Origin: Castellaniella hirudinis_A
Lineage (GTDB): Bacteria; Pseudomonadota; Gammaproteobacteria; Burkholderiales; Burkholderiaceae_B
DNA length: 64,000 bases
Assembly: GCF_047468865.1 (NCBI RefSeq)
Contig: NZ_JBLGTV010000001.1
Span: forward strand, 248,001 to 312,000
Direction of reading: 5' to 3'
Each line of letters starts with the position of its first letter. The stretch's first letter is position 1. A program made the translations under genes and the position numbers. Shown one piece after another: positions 41,419 to 49,967 of the stretch. The notes under the pieces were generated by a model. The model worked only from the letters and a program-made list of their open reading frames with translations. It made no database searches and was not told the DNA's origin.

Positions 41419-42174
41419 ATGCCCCTGTCCGAGGATCAGCTGATCAGCCAGTACGCGCCTTTGGTGCGCCGCCAGGCCTTGGGCCTGATCGGCCGCCTGC
41501 CCGCCAATGTCGAACTCGACGACCTGATGCAGGCGGGCATGATGGGGCTGCTGGATGCCGTGCGCCGCTATCGGCAGCAGGCCGATGCGCAGTTTGAAAC
41601 CTATGCCATCACCCGCATCCGGGGGGCCATGCTGGACGAACTGCGCAGCCAGGATTGGCTGCCGCGCAGCGTCCGCAGCAAATCCCGCGCAGTCGAGGCC
41701 GCCGTCCAAAGCCTGCACCATCAGCTGATGCGGGCGCCCACCGAAACCGAAATCGCCGCCGAAATGGGCCTGGAACTGGCCGAGTATCAGGCCCTGCTGG
41801 ACGATGCCCGGGGCATGCAGGTGCTGATGGTCGAGGACTTGGCCTTGCACCGCGACGACCCGGGCAGCGGCGGCGCGCTGCTGGATTCGATTGCGGGGGA
41901 TGCCGGCGCCAATCCACTGGACTGGCTGATGCGCGACGGCTTGCGCGCCGTGCTCATCCAGGCCATCGAAAACCTGCCGGCGCGCGAGCAGCTGCTGCTG
42001 TCCCTGCAGTTTCAGGAAGACCTCAACCAAAAAGAAATCGCCGCCGTGCTCGGGGTGACCGAAGGCCGGGTGTCCCAGTTGCGCTCGCAGGCGGTCGCCC
42101 GGATTCGGGCCTGGCTGGCCAGCCACGCCTGGGCGCCCGACGCCGGCGAAACCGACTACGAAAATCTGTTTTAG
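41419..42174 (+). CDS. fliA: Flagellar sigma factor FliA (sigma-28)
   Basis: 251 residues. Region 2 (LMQAGMMGLLDAVRRYRQ; QFETYAITRIRGAMLDELRS), region 3 (AEMGLELAEYQALLDDARG) and region 4 (REQLLLSLQFQEDLNQKEIA; VLGVTEGRVSQLRSQAVARI) are intact. It directs late flagellar promoters such as the one facing flaG. The start MPLSEDQLIS at 41419 gives the usual length; upstream in-frame starts would add an unconserved extension. No strong ribosome binding site is visible. Confidence 0.93.
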   Translation: MPLSEDQLISQYAPLVRRQALGLIGRLPANVELDDLMQAGMMGLLDAVRRYRQQADAQFETYAITRIRGAMLDELRSQDWLPRSVRSKSRAVEAAVQSLHHQLMRAPTETEIAAEMGLELAEYQALLDDARGMQVLMVEDLALHRDDPGSGGALLDSIAGDAGANPLDWLMRDGLRAVLIQAIENLPAREQLLLSLQFQEDLNQKEIAAVLGVTEGRVSQLRSQAVARIRAWLASHAWAPDAGETDYENLF

Positions 42175-42204
42175 TACGGGTTTTTCTCGATGGCGGAATC
42201 GGAT

Positions 42205-42233
42205 TTGTTCTGCCTTAAAGATTCATGTAATAT
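42205..42233 (+). promoter_or_regulatory. Putative promoter of the hemerythrin gene
   Basis: TTGTTC (42205-42210), 17 bases, TAATAT (42228-42233), 52 bases before the ATG and after the fliA stop, indicating separate transcription. Confidence 0.4.
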
Positions 42234-42284
42234 GCATCTTATGCGGTTCAAACGGCCGTCCCACATGGAAGAGAGACTCTCATC

Positions 42285-42695
42285 ATGAACATTGATCGCT
42301 TCAAGAATCATCACATCGAAATCCTCAGCGGCATTGCCGCGCTGCGCAAGCTGGCGCATCGGGGGGTATCCGATTACGCGGTGGACATCGCCCAGGAACT
42401 CAGGGCGCTGTCGCAGGTGGTCACCCAGCATCTGGCGATTGAAGACCGCATTCTCTATCCCTCGCTGGAGCGCAGCGGCGACGCCCGCATGGCCCGCATG
42501 AGCCGCGCCTACCAGAACGACATGCAGGGCATCGCGTCGGCCTTCATTCACTTTGCGCGCCGCTGGAGCAATGTCTCCCTGCTGCAGAAAAACCCCGACG
42601 GTTTCCGCTCCGAGGCCAATACGGTTCTGAAAAACGTGCATCAACGCATGGTGCGCGAAAACCACGAGTTCTATCCCACCATCGAGTCCCTGTAG
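42285..42695 (+). CDS. Hemerythrin-like (HHE domain) protein
   Basis: 136-residue four-helix bundle with di-iron ligands in order: His-His of FKNHHIEIL near residue 9, HLAIEDRILYP in the middle (His, Glu) and HQRMVRENHEFYP near the C-terminus (His, His/Glu). Such proteins bind O2 or NO, or protect iron-sulfur clusters. GAGAG precedes the ATG. It is not obviously co-transcribed with neighbours; its role beside flagellar genes, perhaps oxygen-linked behaviour, is speculation. Confidence 0.85.
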   Translation: MNIDRFKNHHIEILSGIAALRKLAHRGVSDYAVDIAQELRALSQVVTQHLAIEDRILYPSLERSGDARMARMSRAYQNDMQGIASAFIHFARRWSNVSLLQKNPDGFRSEANTVLKNVHQRMVRENHEFYPTIESL

Positions 42696-42711
42696 TCCCG
42701 GGCGGCGTGCT

Positions 42712-42791
42712 GGGCTGGCCAGCCCGGTTCGTGAAGGCGGCATGGGCGCAGGCCGGGCCGGATCGCCTCGGCGGCATGCGCCCATGCCGCC
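42712..42791. repeat. Two inverted repeats between hemerythrin and alaS
   Basis: A 14-bp perfect palindrome GGGCTGGCCAGCCC (42712-42725) is followed by 15-bp perfect arms GGCGGCATGGGCGCA (42736-42750) and its complement (42777-42791) with a 26-base loop. They could fold into strong RNA hairpins after the hemerythrin stop, but no T tract follows, so a classical terminator is not proven. Confidence 0.75.
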
Positions 42792-42853
42792 GGCCAGCGC
42801 GGGGGCGGCGGGTTTCCGGCGTGGCGGCGCACACATGGGACGTGTGCATTCTA

Positions 42854-42859
42854 TATAAT
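42854..42859 (+). promoter_or_regulatory. Consensus -10 element upstream of alaS
   Basis: TATAAT, 31 bases before the alaS ATG. No good -35 is seen at 16-18 bases upstream. Confidence 0.5.
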
Positions 42860-42890
42860 GGTCGACTAGCTTCCCGTTGTGGCCAAACGC

Positions 42891-45515
42891 ATGAAAACCT
42901 CCGAAATCCGCCAGAAATTCCTGTCCTTCTTCGAGTCCAAGGGGCATCAGATCGTGCCTTCGTCGCCGCTGGTGCCGGGCAACGATCCGACGCTGCTCTT
43001 TACCAACGCCGGCATGGTCCAGTTCAAGGACGTCTTTACCGGCAAGGATACCCGCCCGTACCATCGGGCCACCACGGCGCAGCGCTGCGTGCGGGCCGGG
43101 GGCAAGCACAATGATCTCGAAAACGTGGGCTATACCGCGCGCCACCACACCTTCTTCGAGATGCTGGGCAATTTCAGCTTTGGCGACTACTTCAAGCAGG
43201 ATGCCATTCTGTATGCCTGGACGCTGCTCACCGAAGTCTACGGCCTGCCCAAGGAAAAACTCTGGGTCACCGTCTACCACGAAGACGACGAGGCCTACGA
43301 TATCTGGGCCCGGCAGATCGGGGTGCCGACCGACCGCATCATCCGCATCGGCGACAACAAAGGCGCCCGCTATGCCTCGGACAATTTCTGGCAAATGGCC
43401 GATACCGGCCCTTGCGGGCCATGCTCCGAAATTTTCTACGATCATGGCCCCGACATCTGGGGCGGCCCTCCGGGTTCGCCCGAAGAAGACGGCGACCGCT
43501 ACATCGAGATCTGGAACCTGGTCTTCATGCAGTTCGAGCGCGATGCCCAGGGCGTCATGCATCCGCTGCCCAAGCCCTGCGTCGACACCGGCATGGGTCT
43601 GGAACGCATCGCGGCGGTGCTGCAGCACGTGCATTCCAACTACGAGATCGACCTGTTCCAAAGCCTGATCCAGGCGGCGGCGCGCGAGACCGGCGCCACC
43701 GATCTCGCCGATAATTCCCTGAAGGTCATCGCCGACCACATCCGCGCTTGTAGTTTCCTGGTGGTCGATGGCGTGATCCCGGGCAACGAGGGGCGGGGCT
43801 ACGTGCTGCGCCGCATCATCCGCCGCGCTCTGCGCCACGGCCATAAGCTGGGCCAGAAAGGCGTGTTCTTCCATCGCCTGGTGGCCGATCTCGTCCGGCA
43901 GATGGGCGCGGCCTATCCCGAACTCGCCCAGCAGCAGGCGCGGGTCGAGCAGGTGCTGCGCCAAGAAGAAGAACGCTTCGGCGAGACCCTGGAAAACGGC
44001 ATGCGCATTCTGGAATCCGCCCTGTCCGGCCTGCCCGCGGGCCAGCCGCTGGATGGCCAGACTTTGTTTACCTTGTACGATACCTACGGCTTTCCGGTGG
44101 ATCTCACCGCCGATATCTGCCGCGAACGCAAGATCCAGGTGGATCTGGACGGCTTCGAGTCGGCCATGGCGCACCAGCGCGAACAGGCGCGTGCCGCCGG
44201 CAAATTCAAGGCCGCCGCCGACCTCAGCTACGATGGGGTGGATACCCGCTTCGAGGGCTACGAGCACCTCGATGGCGCGGCCCGGGTGACCGCCCTGTAT
44301 GTCGAGGGTGCCGCTGTGGCGTCGATCGCCCAGGGGCAGGATGCCGTGGTCGTGCTGGATGTCACGCCTTTTTACGCCGAATCCGGCGGCCAGGTGGGCG
44401 ACACGGGCCTGATCCTGCGGGCCGGCGCGCGCTTCCAGGTGGGCGACACGCAAAAAATCCAGAGCATGGTGTTCGGCCACCACGGCACGCTGCTCGAAGG
44501 CACACTGGCCGTGGGCGACGCGGTCACGACCCAGGTGGACGCCGCCCGGCGCGCGGACACCATGCGCAACCACTCGGCCACCCACCTCATGCACAAGGCC
44601 CTGCGCCAGGTGCTGGGCGATCACGTACAGCAGCGCGGCTCGCTGGTCGACCCGGACAAGACCCGCTTCGACTTCGCCCACGACGCGCCGGTGACCGACG
44701 CGCAGATTGCCCAGGTCGAGGCTATCGTCAACCAGGAAATCCTGGCCAACCAGGCGGTGCGCACGCAGCATCTCAGCTACGACGAGGCCGTTGCCGGGGG
44801 GGCCATGGCCCTGTTCGGCGAAAAATACGGCGACGTCGTGCGCGTGCTGGACATCGGCTTTTCACGCGAACTCTGCGGCGGCACGCACGTGGCCCGCACC
44901 GGGGATATCGGCCTGTTCAAGATCACCGCCGAAAGCGGGGTGGCCGCCGGCATCCGCCGGGTCGAGGCCGTCACCGGACGGGTGGCCCTGGCCTGGGTGC
45001 GGCATCGGCAAGACCTCCTGGCGCAGGCGGCCGGCCTGCTGAAAACTCAGCCCGACGGCATCCCCGACCGCATTCATGCGCTGCAGCAGCAGGCGCGCCA
45101 CCAAGAACGCGACCTGCAGCGCCTGCAGGACAAGCTGGCGGCGGCGGCCGGTTCCGATCTCGCCGCCCAGGCGGTGCCGGTGGCGGGGGTCAACCTGCTG
45201 GCCACGCGGGTCGGCGGGGTCGATCCCAAGGCCCTGCGCGGCCTGGTCGACCAGCTCAAGTCCCGGCTGTCCAATGCCGTGATCCTGCTGGCGACGGTCG
45301 CCGACGACCGCATCAGCCTGGTGGCCGGGGTCAGCCCCGAACTTACCACGCGGGTGAAGGCCGGCGACCTCCTGGGGGCCGTGGCCGCGCAGGTGGGCGG
45401 TAAGGGCGGCGGCCGTCCCGACATGGCCATGGGGGGCGGCACCGATGTGGCGGCCCTGGATGGGGCGCTGGCCTCGGTGCCGGCCTGGCTGGCCGATTGC
45501 CTGAAGGCGGCCTGA
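42891..45515 (+). CDS. alaS: Alanyl-tRNA synthetase
   Basis: 874 residues, full length. Class II catalytic core (LLFTNAGMVQFKDVFTGKD; RHHTFFEMLGNFSFGDYF), tRNA recognition region, editing domain with the zinc ligands HSATHLMHKAL and CGGTHVARTGDIG, and a C-Ala domain at the end (GGKGGGRPDMAMGGG). The ATG at 42891 matches the family start (MKTSEIRQKFL); an in-frame GTG lies four codons upstream. The stop overlaps the tusA-like start (TGATG). Confidence 0.97.
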   Translation: MKTSEIRQKFLSFFESKGHQIVPSSPLVPGNDPTLLFTNAGMVQFKDVFTGKDTRPYHRATTAQRCVRAGGKHNDLENVGYTARHHTFFEMLGNFSFGDYFKQDAILYAWTLLTEVYGLPKEKLWVTVYHEDDEAYDIWARQIGVPTDRIIRIGDNKGARYASDNFWQMADTGPCGPCSEIFYDHGPDIWGGPPGSPEEDGDRYIEIWNLVFMQFERDAQGVMHPLPKPCVDTGMGLERIAAVLQHVHSNYEIDLFQSLIQAAARETGATDLADNSLKVIADHIRACSFLVVDGVIPGNEGRGYVLRRIIRRALRHGHKLGQKGVFFHRLVADLVRQMGAAYPELAQQQARVEQVLRQEEERFGETLENGMRILESALSGLPAGQPLDGQTLFTLYDTYGFPVDLTADICRERKIQVDLDGFESAMAHQREQARAAGKFKAAADLSYDGVDTRFEGYEHLDGAARVTALYVEGAAVASIAQGQDAVVVLDVTPFYAESGGQVGDTGLILRAGARFQVGDTQKIQSMVFGHHGTLLEGTLAVGDAVTTQVDAARRADTMRNHSATHLMHKALRQVLGDHVQQRGSLVDPDKTRFDFAHDAPVTDAQIAQVEAIVNQEILANQAVRTQHLSYDEAVAGGAMALFGEKYGDVVRVLDIGFSRELCGGTHVARTGDIGLFKITAESGVAAGIRRVEAVTGRVALAWVRHRQDLLAQAAGLLKTQPDGIPDRIHALQQQARHQERDLQRLQDKLAAAAGSDLAAQAVPVAGVNLLATRVGGVDPKALRGLVDQLKSRLSNAVILLATVADDRISLVAGVSPELTTRVKAGDLLGAVAAQVGGKGGGRPDMAMGGGTDVAALDGALASVPAWLADCLKAA

Positions 45516-45760
45516 TGTCCGATGATTTGCCTGCCGTCGACCAGGAAGTCGACGCCCGGGGGCTGAATTGCCCCTTGCCCATTCTGCGCACCAAGAAAGC
45601 GCTGGCCCGGATGGACAGCGGCCAGGTGCTGGCGGTGCTGACCACCGACCCCCATGCGGGGCGGGATTTCCAGGCGTTTTGCCAGCAAACCGGCAATGCC
45701 CTGCTGGGCCAGCGGGCGGGCGGTGAAAATACCCTGGTGCATTATGTGCGGCGGCGTTGA
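45515..45760 (+). CDS. TusA/SirA-like sulfurtransferase
   Basis: 81 residues. The signature LNCPLPILRTKKAL contains the catalytic Cys19 of the CPxP motif, and the two-layer alpha/beta fold is complete (VLAVLTTDPHAGRDFQAFCQ). TusA proteins carry persulfide sulfur for tRNA thiolation or sulfur oxidation. Translationally coupled to alaS by TGATG. Several TusA paralogues usually exist per genome, so the exact relay is not defined. Confidence 0.85.
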   Translation: MSDDLPAVDQEVDARGLNCPLPILRTKKALARMDSGQVLAVLTTDPHAGRDFQAFCQQTGNALLGQRAGGENTLVHYVRRR

Positions 45761-45871
45761 CCCGCTGTGACTGGGCCGGGTTTTGTCTGATCCGCCGGCG
45801 CTTGGTTTACCGGGCGCGGGACGGATTGTTGTTTTTTGGCGGGTGGCGGGGCCGCTTTCCCCCCGTACAGA

Positions 45872-45901
45872 TTGCGGAAGCTGGCGATCTAGTGCTAGAA
45901 T
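45872..45901 (+). promoter_or_regulatory. Promoter of rpsP-rimM-trmD
   Basis: TTGCGG (45872-45877), 18 bases, TAGAAT (45896-45901), 35 bases before the rpsP ATG. Confidence 0.5.
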
Positions 45902-45936
45902 TTTGTGTTTTACATCGGTTTATCAAAGGATTATCA

Positions 45937-46197
45937 ATGGTTGTGATTCGTCTGGCCCGCGGCGGCTCGAAGAAGCGTCCCTTCTACAATGTCGTTGCTG
46001 CCGATTCGCGCAATCGCCGCGATGGCCGTTTCATCGAGCGCGTCGGTTTCTATAACCCGGTGGCTGGCGAAAACCAGGAAAACCTGCGCCTGTCCCTGGA
46101 TCGCGTGCAGCACTGGGTGTCCAATGGCGCCCAGCTGTCCGGCACGGTCGAGCGCCTGGTCAAGGAATACACCGCCAAGGTCGCCGCAGCGGCCTGA
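45937..46197 (+). CDS. rpsP: Small ribosomal subunit protein bS16
   Basis: 86 residues, full length: VVIRLARGGSKKRPFYNVVA, RDGRFIERVGFYNPVA and the C-terminal GAQLSGTVERLVKEY. AAAGGA lies 7 bases before the ATG. First gene of the trmD operon. Its stop codon forms the loop of an 8-bp hairpin. Confidence 0.97.
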   Translation: MVVIRLARGGSKKRPFYNVVAADSRNRRDGRFIERVGFYNPVAGENQENLRLSLDRVQHWVSNGAQLSGTVERLVKEYTAKVAAAA

Positions 46198-46205
46198 GGC
46201 CGCTG
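46187..46205 (+). terminator. Hairpin at the rpsP stop codon (possible attenuator)
   Basis: CAGCGGCC and GGCCGCTG pair perfectly around the TGA stop codon of rpsP. Only TTCTG follows, so termination would be weak; it may instead stabilise the rpsP message or cause partial attenuation before rimM. Confidence 0.5.
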
Positions 46206-46216
46206 TTCTGCCCGGG

Positions 46217-46837
46217 ATGCAAACGCAGGCGCTGTCCGCTTCCGCCCCCGATGATCTGATCGAGGTCGGCCGGGTGGCAGCCGCCCACGGAGTGCGCGGC
46301 TGGCTGAAAATCCAGCCCTACTCGCCCCAGGCCGAAGCCTTGCGCAGCGCGCCGCTCTGGTGGCTCAAAGCGCCGGAACCCTTATCGGTTTCCGGCGCTT
46401 TTCTGCGTGCCGGCGGCATCCGGGTATTGGCCTGTCGCCCGGGGGGGCAGCATCTGCTGGCCCAACTGCAGGACATCGCCGACCGCGATGCCGCCGAACA
46501 CCTGCGCGGCTATGGCGTGTGGGTGCCGCGCGCGGCGTTTCCCGCAGCTGCGGACGACGAATACTACTGGGTTGATCTCATCGGCTGCGATTTCCACGCC
46601 CGGGCCGCCGATGGCGCCGCCGTCTTGCTGGGCCGGGTGGCCCAGGTGCTGGACAACGGCGCCCACGCCCTGTTGCAGGTGCAGTGCGGCCACTATGCCG
46701 CGCCCGGAGCGTTCCAGGCGCACCTGGACGCCAAGCAGCGCCCCGTGCACGTGCTGGTGCCGTTCGTGGCGGCGCATATTCTTCAGGTCGATCTGGCGCG
46801 CCGGCGCATCGACAGCAACTGGCCCAGTGATTTCTGA
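46217..46837 (+). CDS. rimM: Ribosome maturation factor RimM
   Basis: 206 residues. N-terminal RimM domain (IEVGRVAAAHGVRGWLKIQP) and C-terminal PRC barrel (DEYYWVDLIGCDFHA; VLVPFVAAHILQVDLARRRI). It assists 30S head assembly with bS16 and uS19. Its TGA stop contributes to the stem of the terminator that follows. Confidence 0.95.
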   Translation: MQTQALSASAPDDLIEVGRVAAAHGVRGWLKIQPYSPQAEALRSAPLWWLKAPEPLSVSGAFLRAGGIRVLACRPGGQHLLAQLQDIADRDAAEHLRGYGVWVPRAAFPAAADDEYYWVDLIGCDFHARAADGAAVLLGRVAQVLDNGAHALLQVQCGHYAAPGAFQAHLDAKQRPVHVLVPFVAAHILQVDLARRRIDSNWPSDF

Positions 46838-46859
46838 CCGCGCCCGGCGCGGTTTTTTT
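46837..46859 (+). terminator. Intrinsic terminator between rimM and trmD
   Basis: ACCGCGC, loop CCG, GCGCGGT: a perfect 7-bp stem (46837-46853), with the last T opening a run of seven T (46853-46859). The first stem base is the last base of the rimM stop codon, and the trmD ATG begins at 46861, one base after the T tract. It leaves no room for a Shine-Dalgarno sequence, so trmD expression should depend on read-through. Confidence 0.8.
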
Positions 46860-46860
46860 C

Positions 46861-47646
46861 ATGCGTTTCGATCTGATTACCTTATTTCCCGACATGTGCG
46901 CCGCCCTGGCCGCGCAGGGGGTGTGCGGGCGCGCCCACCAGCGCGGCGTGTGGTCCCTGCAAACCTGGAATCCGCGCGATTACACCCGGGATGTCCACCG
47001 CACGGTGGATGATCGCCCCTTTGGGGGCGGGCCGGGCATGGTCATGATGGCCGAACCCCTGGCCCTGGCCATCGAGGCGATCCGGGCGGATCGGCTGGCC
47101 GCCGGGGCGGATGCCGCCGGCCTGCCCGCGCCCGTGGTGCTGCTGTCGCCCGCCGGACAGGTGCACCGCCAGGCCCTGGCGCGCCGCTGGGCGGCAGGGC
47201 GGGGGGCTATTCTGGTCTGCGGCCGCTACGAAGGCATCGATCAGCGCTTTATCGACACCTATGTCGATCAGCAGGTGTCGCTCGGGGATTTCGTTCTGTC
47301 GGGCGGCGAACTGGCCGCCCTGGTGCTGGTGGACAGCGTCGTGCGCCTGCTGCCCGGGGTCTTGCACGATGCCGAATCCGCCGAGCAGGATTCTTTCAAT
47401 CCCGCCTTGACGGGCCTGCTGGACAGCCCGCACTACACGCGCCCCGAGATCTGGCGCGGCCAGGCCGTGCCGGAAACTTTGCTGTCCGGGCATCACGCAC
47501 GCATCCAGGCCTGGCGCCGTCGACAGTCTGTGCGGCTGACGCGCGACCGGCGCCCCGACTTGATCGAACAGGCGCGCGCGGCGGGGCGGCTCAGTCGTCA
47601 GGATGAAGCCTGTCTGGATGCGTCCCAGGCCGAAAACGAAGAATAA
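46861..47646 (+). CDS. trmD: tRNA (guanine37-N1)-methyltransferase TrmD
   Basis: 261 residues, SPOUT fold with trefoil knot: MRFDLITLFPDMCAAL start, RPFGGGPGMVMM-like FGGGPGMVMMAEPL, LLSPAGQVHRQALARR, CGRYEGIDQRFIDTYVD and SLGDFVLSGGELAALVL. It methylates G37 to prevent frameshifting. No ribosome binding site because the preceding terminator abuts the start. Contrary to the common order, rplS does not follow. Confidence 0.96.
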   Translation: MRFDLITLFPDMCAALAAQGVCGRAHQRGVWSLQTWNPRDYTRDVHRTVDDRPFGGGPGMVMMAEPLALAIEAIRADRLAAGADAAGLPAPVVLLSPAGQVHRQALARRWAAGRGAILVCGRYEGIDQRFIDTYVDQQVSLGDFVLSGGELAALVLVDSVVRLLPGVLHDAESAEQDSFNPALTGLLDSPHYTRPEIWRGQAVPETLLSGHHARIQAWRRRQSVRLTRDRRPDLIEQARAAGRLSRQDEACLDASQAENEE

Positions 47647-47715
47647 GCTGGACAAGCGTTCAGCCGACTCCGATCCGTTTTTCCCCGCGCCGGAATGCTG
47701 TTGTCGTCAACTGTC

Positions 47716-47757
47716 TTGATCTAAAGCAAGTCTGTGGCCGGCCTGGTTTTATATGAT
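47716..47757 (+). promoter_or_regulatory. FNR/ANR-dependent class II promoter
   Basis: FNR-like dyad TTGAT-CTAA-AGCAA (47716-47729) and a -10 element TATGAT (47752-47757). If transcription starts at about 47764 the dyad is centred at -41.5, exactly the class II position. It lies about 150 bases before the chemoreceptor gene. The remaining bases between trmD and the chemoreceptor (47647-47912) show no gene. Confidence 0.6.
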
Positions 47758-47912
47758 GATCTGACCGTGCAATTTCATCAGCCGCGACGGGGAATCGCAG
47801 GGGCACTCAAGCCGCTGCGGCAGCCGGCGGGTTTGCGCGGATCGGCGCATGCGGAGCACGGGTTTCGGCCGTTTGCGCTGGTTAATGCCAACTGACTATT
47901 TTTGAGGCTCGG

Positions 47913-49967
47913 ATGCAGACATCCTCCATGCCGTCTTCGACCCAAACCATTGGGCGCATTGACGCTTTTCTGAATCGGCTGCGTTTGTGGCAGAAATTTT
48001 TCATCCTGGCGGTGCTGGGGGTGATTCTGGTCGCCACCCCCACGTTTTTGTATCTCAACGAATCGGGCAAGCAAGTCCGGGCCACAGACCTCGAAATCCA
48101 GGGGCTGGGGCCGGTGCGCGAGGCGCTGCAGGCGCTGCAGTTCATGCAGCAGCACCGGGGCCTGTCGTCTTTGGTGCTGAACGGCGATGCCAGCGCGGGC
48201 GCCCGGCGTCTGAGCAAACAGGACGAGGTCGAGCAAGCCCTGGCCGCATTGGATAACAGCCTGCGCCAATCGGCCCGGGACTCGGCGGTCGCCGGCCTGT
48301 GGCAGGCCATCCAGAACGATTGGCTGGCCTTGACCGGCCAACTGCGCCAGGGGGGGTTCCCCCCCGAGGCCAGTTTTGCGGCCCATACGCGCCTCACCGG
48401 CCAGATTCTGCAGCTCAGCGACCTGCTGCAGCAGGCCTATGGCCTCAGTTTCGAGCCCCAGGCCACGGGGTATTACCTGATCGACGCCGCGCTGAACCAG
48501 GCCGCGCGCCTGTCCGAACTCTTTGGCCAGGCGCGCGCCCTGGGGGCCGGGATCTTGACCCGGCGGGCGGCCACCCCCGAAGAACGCATCGAAATCCGCG
48601 TCTTGCTGGATCGCGCCCAAGAGCACTATCAGGGCCTGAACGTGGCCATCGCCAATGCCACCCGGCTGGACGCCCGTCTGGCGGGCGCGCTGGACGCCCC
48701 GGGCAAGGCGGCGCTGGACAGCGCCAACCAGGCGATCCAGCTGGCCCGGGCGCGGATCATTGACGCCCAGGCCCTGGATTATTCCGCGACGGACTATTTC
48801 GCCGCGTATACCCAGGCGGTGGATGCCCAGTTCGGCTTGAATCTGGCCGCCGTGGATCAGCTGGAATCCTTGCTGCAGGCGCGCGCGGATCGCCTTGCCC
48901 AGACGCGATACGTGCTGGGCGGGATCATCGTGCTGCTGAGTCTGCTGGGGGCTTATATCAACCTGCGGATCACCCGGGCCTTGCTGCGCCAACTGGGCGG
49001 CGAGCCCGATTATGCCGCGTCGATCCTGAACCGGATCGCCGACGGCAACCTGGCCGTGCCTATCCAGCTGCGCGCGGGCGACCAGACCAGCCTGCTGTAC
49101 GCCATGCAGGACATGCGCGATCATCTGGGCGATATCGTGGCCGATGTGCGCAGCGGCGCCAATGCCATCGCCACCGCCTCGGCCCAGATTTCGGCGGGCA
49201 ACCAGGATTTGTCCGCCCGCACCGAGCAGCAGGCCAGCGCCTTGACGCAAACCGCCGCCACCACCGAACAGATCACGGCCACTGTGCGGCAGAACGCCGA
49301 CCACGCCCGGCAGGCCAATACCCTGGCGGCCGCCGCGTCGCGCACGGCGTCCGAAGGCGGGGTCATCGTGGCGCAGCTGGTCGATACCATGCAGGAGATC
49401 AACCAGCGTTCCGAGCAGGTGGCCGACATCATCAACGTGATTGACAGCATTGCCTTCCAGACCAATATTCTGGCCCTGAACGCCGCGGTCGAGGCCGCCC
49501 GGGCCGGCGAGCAGGGCAAGGGCTTTGCCGTGGTGGCGGCCGAAGTCCGCGCCCTGGCCCAGCGCAGCGCGTCCGCCGCCAAGGAAATCAAGGGTCTGAT
49601 CGACACCTCGGTGCAGGCCACGGCGCGCGGCAACGACCAGGCCGCGCACGCGGGCGACACCATGCAAGGCATCGTGGACGACATCCGCCGGGTGACCGAC
49701 ATCATGAGTGAAATCGATGCGGCCAGCCGCGAACAGGCCACCGGCATCGAGGAGATCAACCAGGCCGTCACCCAAATGGACGACGTCACCCGGCAAAACG
49801 CCAGCCTGGTCGAAGAATCCGTGGCCGCCGCCGCCAGCCTGAAGGATCAGGCCGATACCCTGGCCCAGCTGGTGTCGGTGTTTCGTGTGGCGGCCGATCT
49901 GGCCCCGCCGCCGGCGCAGGGGGGCCGCCGGACGCCTTTGCCTCTTGAGTTCCAGCCCGTCGGCTGA
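47913..49967 (+). CDS. Methyl-accepting chemotaxis protein
   Basis: 684 residues. Cytoplasmic N-tail, TM1 at about 29-48, a large helical periplasmic sensor (about 50-328) whose LQFMQQHRGLSSLVLNGD opening resembles nitrate/nitrite-sensing NIT-type domains, TM2 at about 330-350, HAMP, then the signalling hairpin with the conserved tip IDSIAFQTNILALNAAVEAA. No CheR-docking pentapeptide is at the C-terminus (EFQPVG). GAGG precedes the ATG. Together with the FNR-type promoter, a role in taxis under oxygen limitation, perhaps toward nitrogen oxides, is inferred. Confidence 0.93.
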   Translation: MQTSSMPSSTQTIGRIDAFLNRLRLWQKFFILAVLGVILVATPTFLYLNESGKQVRATDLEIQGLGPVREALQALQFMQQHRGLSSLVLNGDASAGARRLSKQDEVEQALAALDNSLRQSARDSAVAGLWQAIQNDWLALTGQLRQGGFPPEASFAAHTRLTGQILQLSDLLQQAYGLSFEPQATGYYLIDAALNQAARLSELFGQARALGAGILTRRAATPEERIEIRVLLDRAQEHYQGLNVAIANATRLDARLAGALDAPGKAALDSANQAIQLARARIIDAQALDYSATDYFAAYTQAVDAQFGLNLAAVDQLESLLQARADRLAQTRYVLGGIIVLLSLLGAYINLRITRALLRQLGGEPDYAASILNRIADGNLAVPIQLRAGDQTSLLYAMQDMRDHLGDIVADVRSGANAIATASAQISAGNQDLSARTEQQASALTQTAATTEQITATVRQNADHARQANTLAAAASRTASEGGVIVAQLVDTMQEINQRSEQVADIINVIDSIAFQTNILALNAAVEAARAGEQGKGFAVVAAEVRALAQRSASAAKEIKGLIDTSVQATARGNDQAAHAGDTMQGIVDDIRRVTDIMSEIDAASREQATGIEEINQAVTQMDDVTRQNASLVEESVAAAASLKDQADTLAQLVSVFRVAADLAPPPAQGGRRTPLPLEFQPVG

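Noticed and set aside
42171..44771. 866-residue open frame on the minus strand opposite alaS
   Set aside because: Antisense to a certain gene; GC-rich codon use keeps the opposite frame open, and the translation is low-complexity with no family features.
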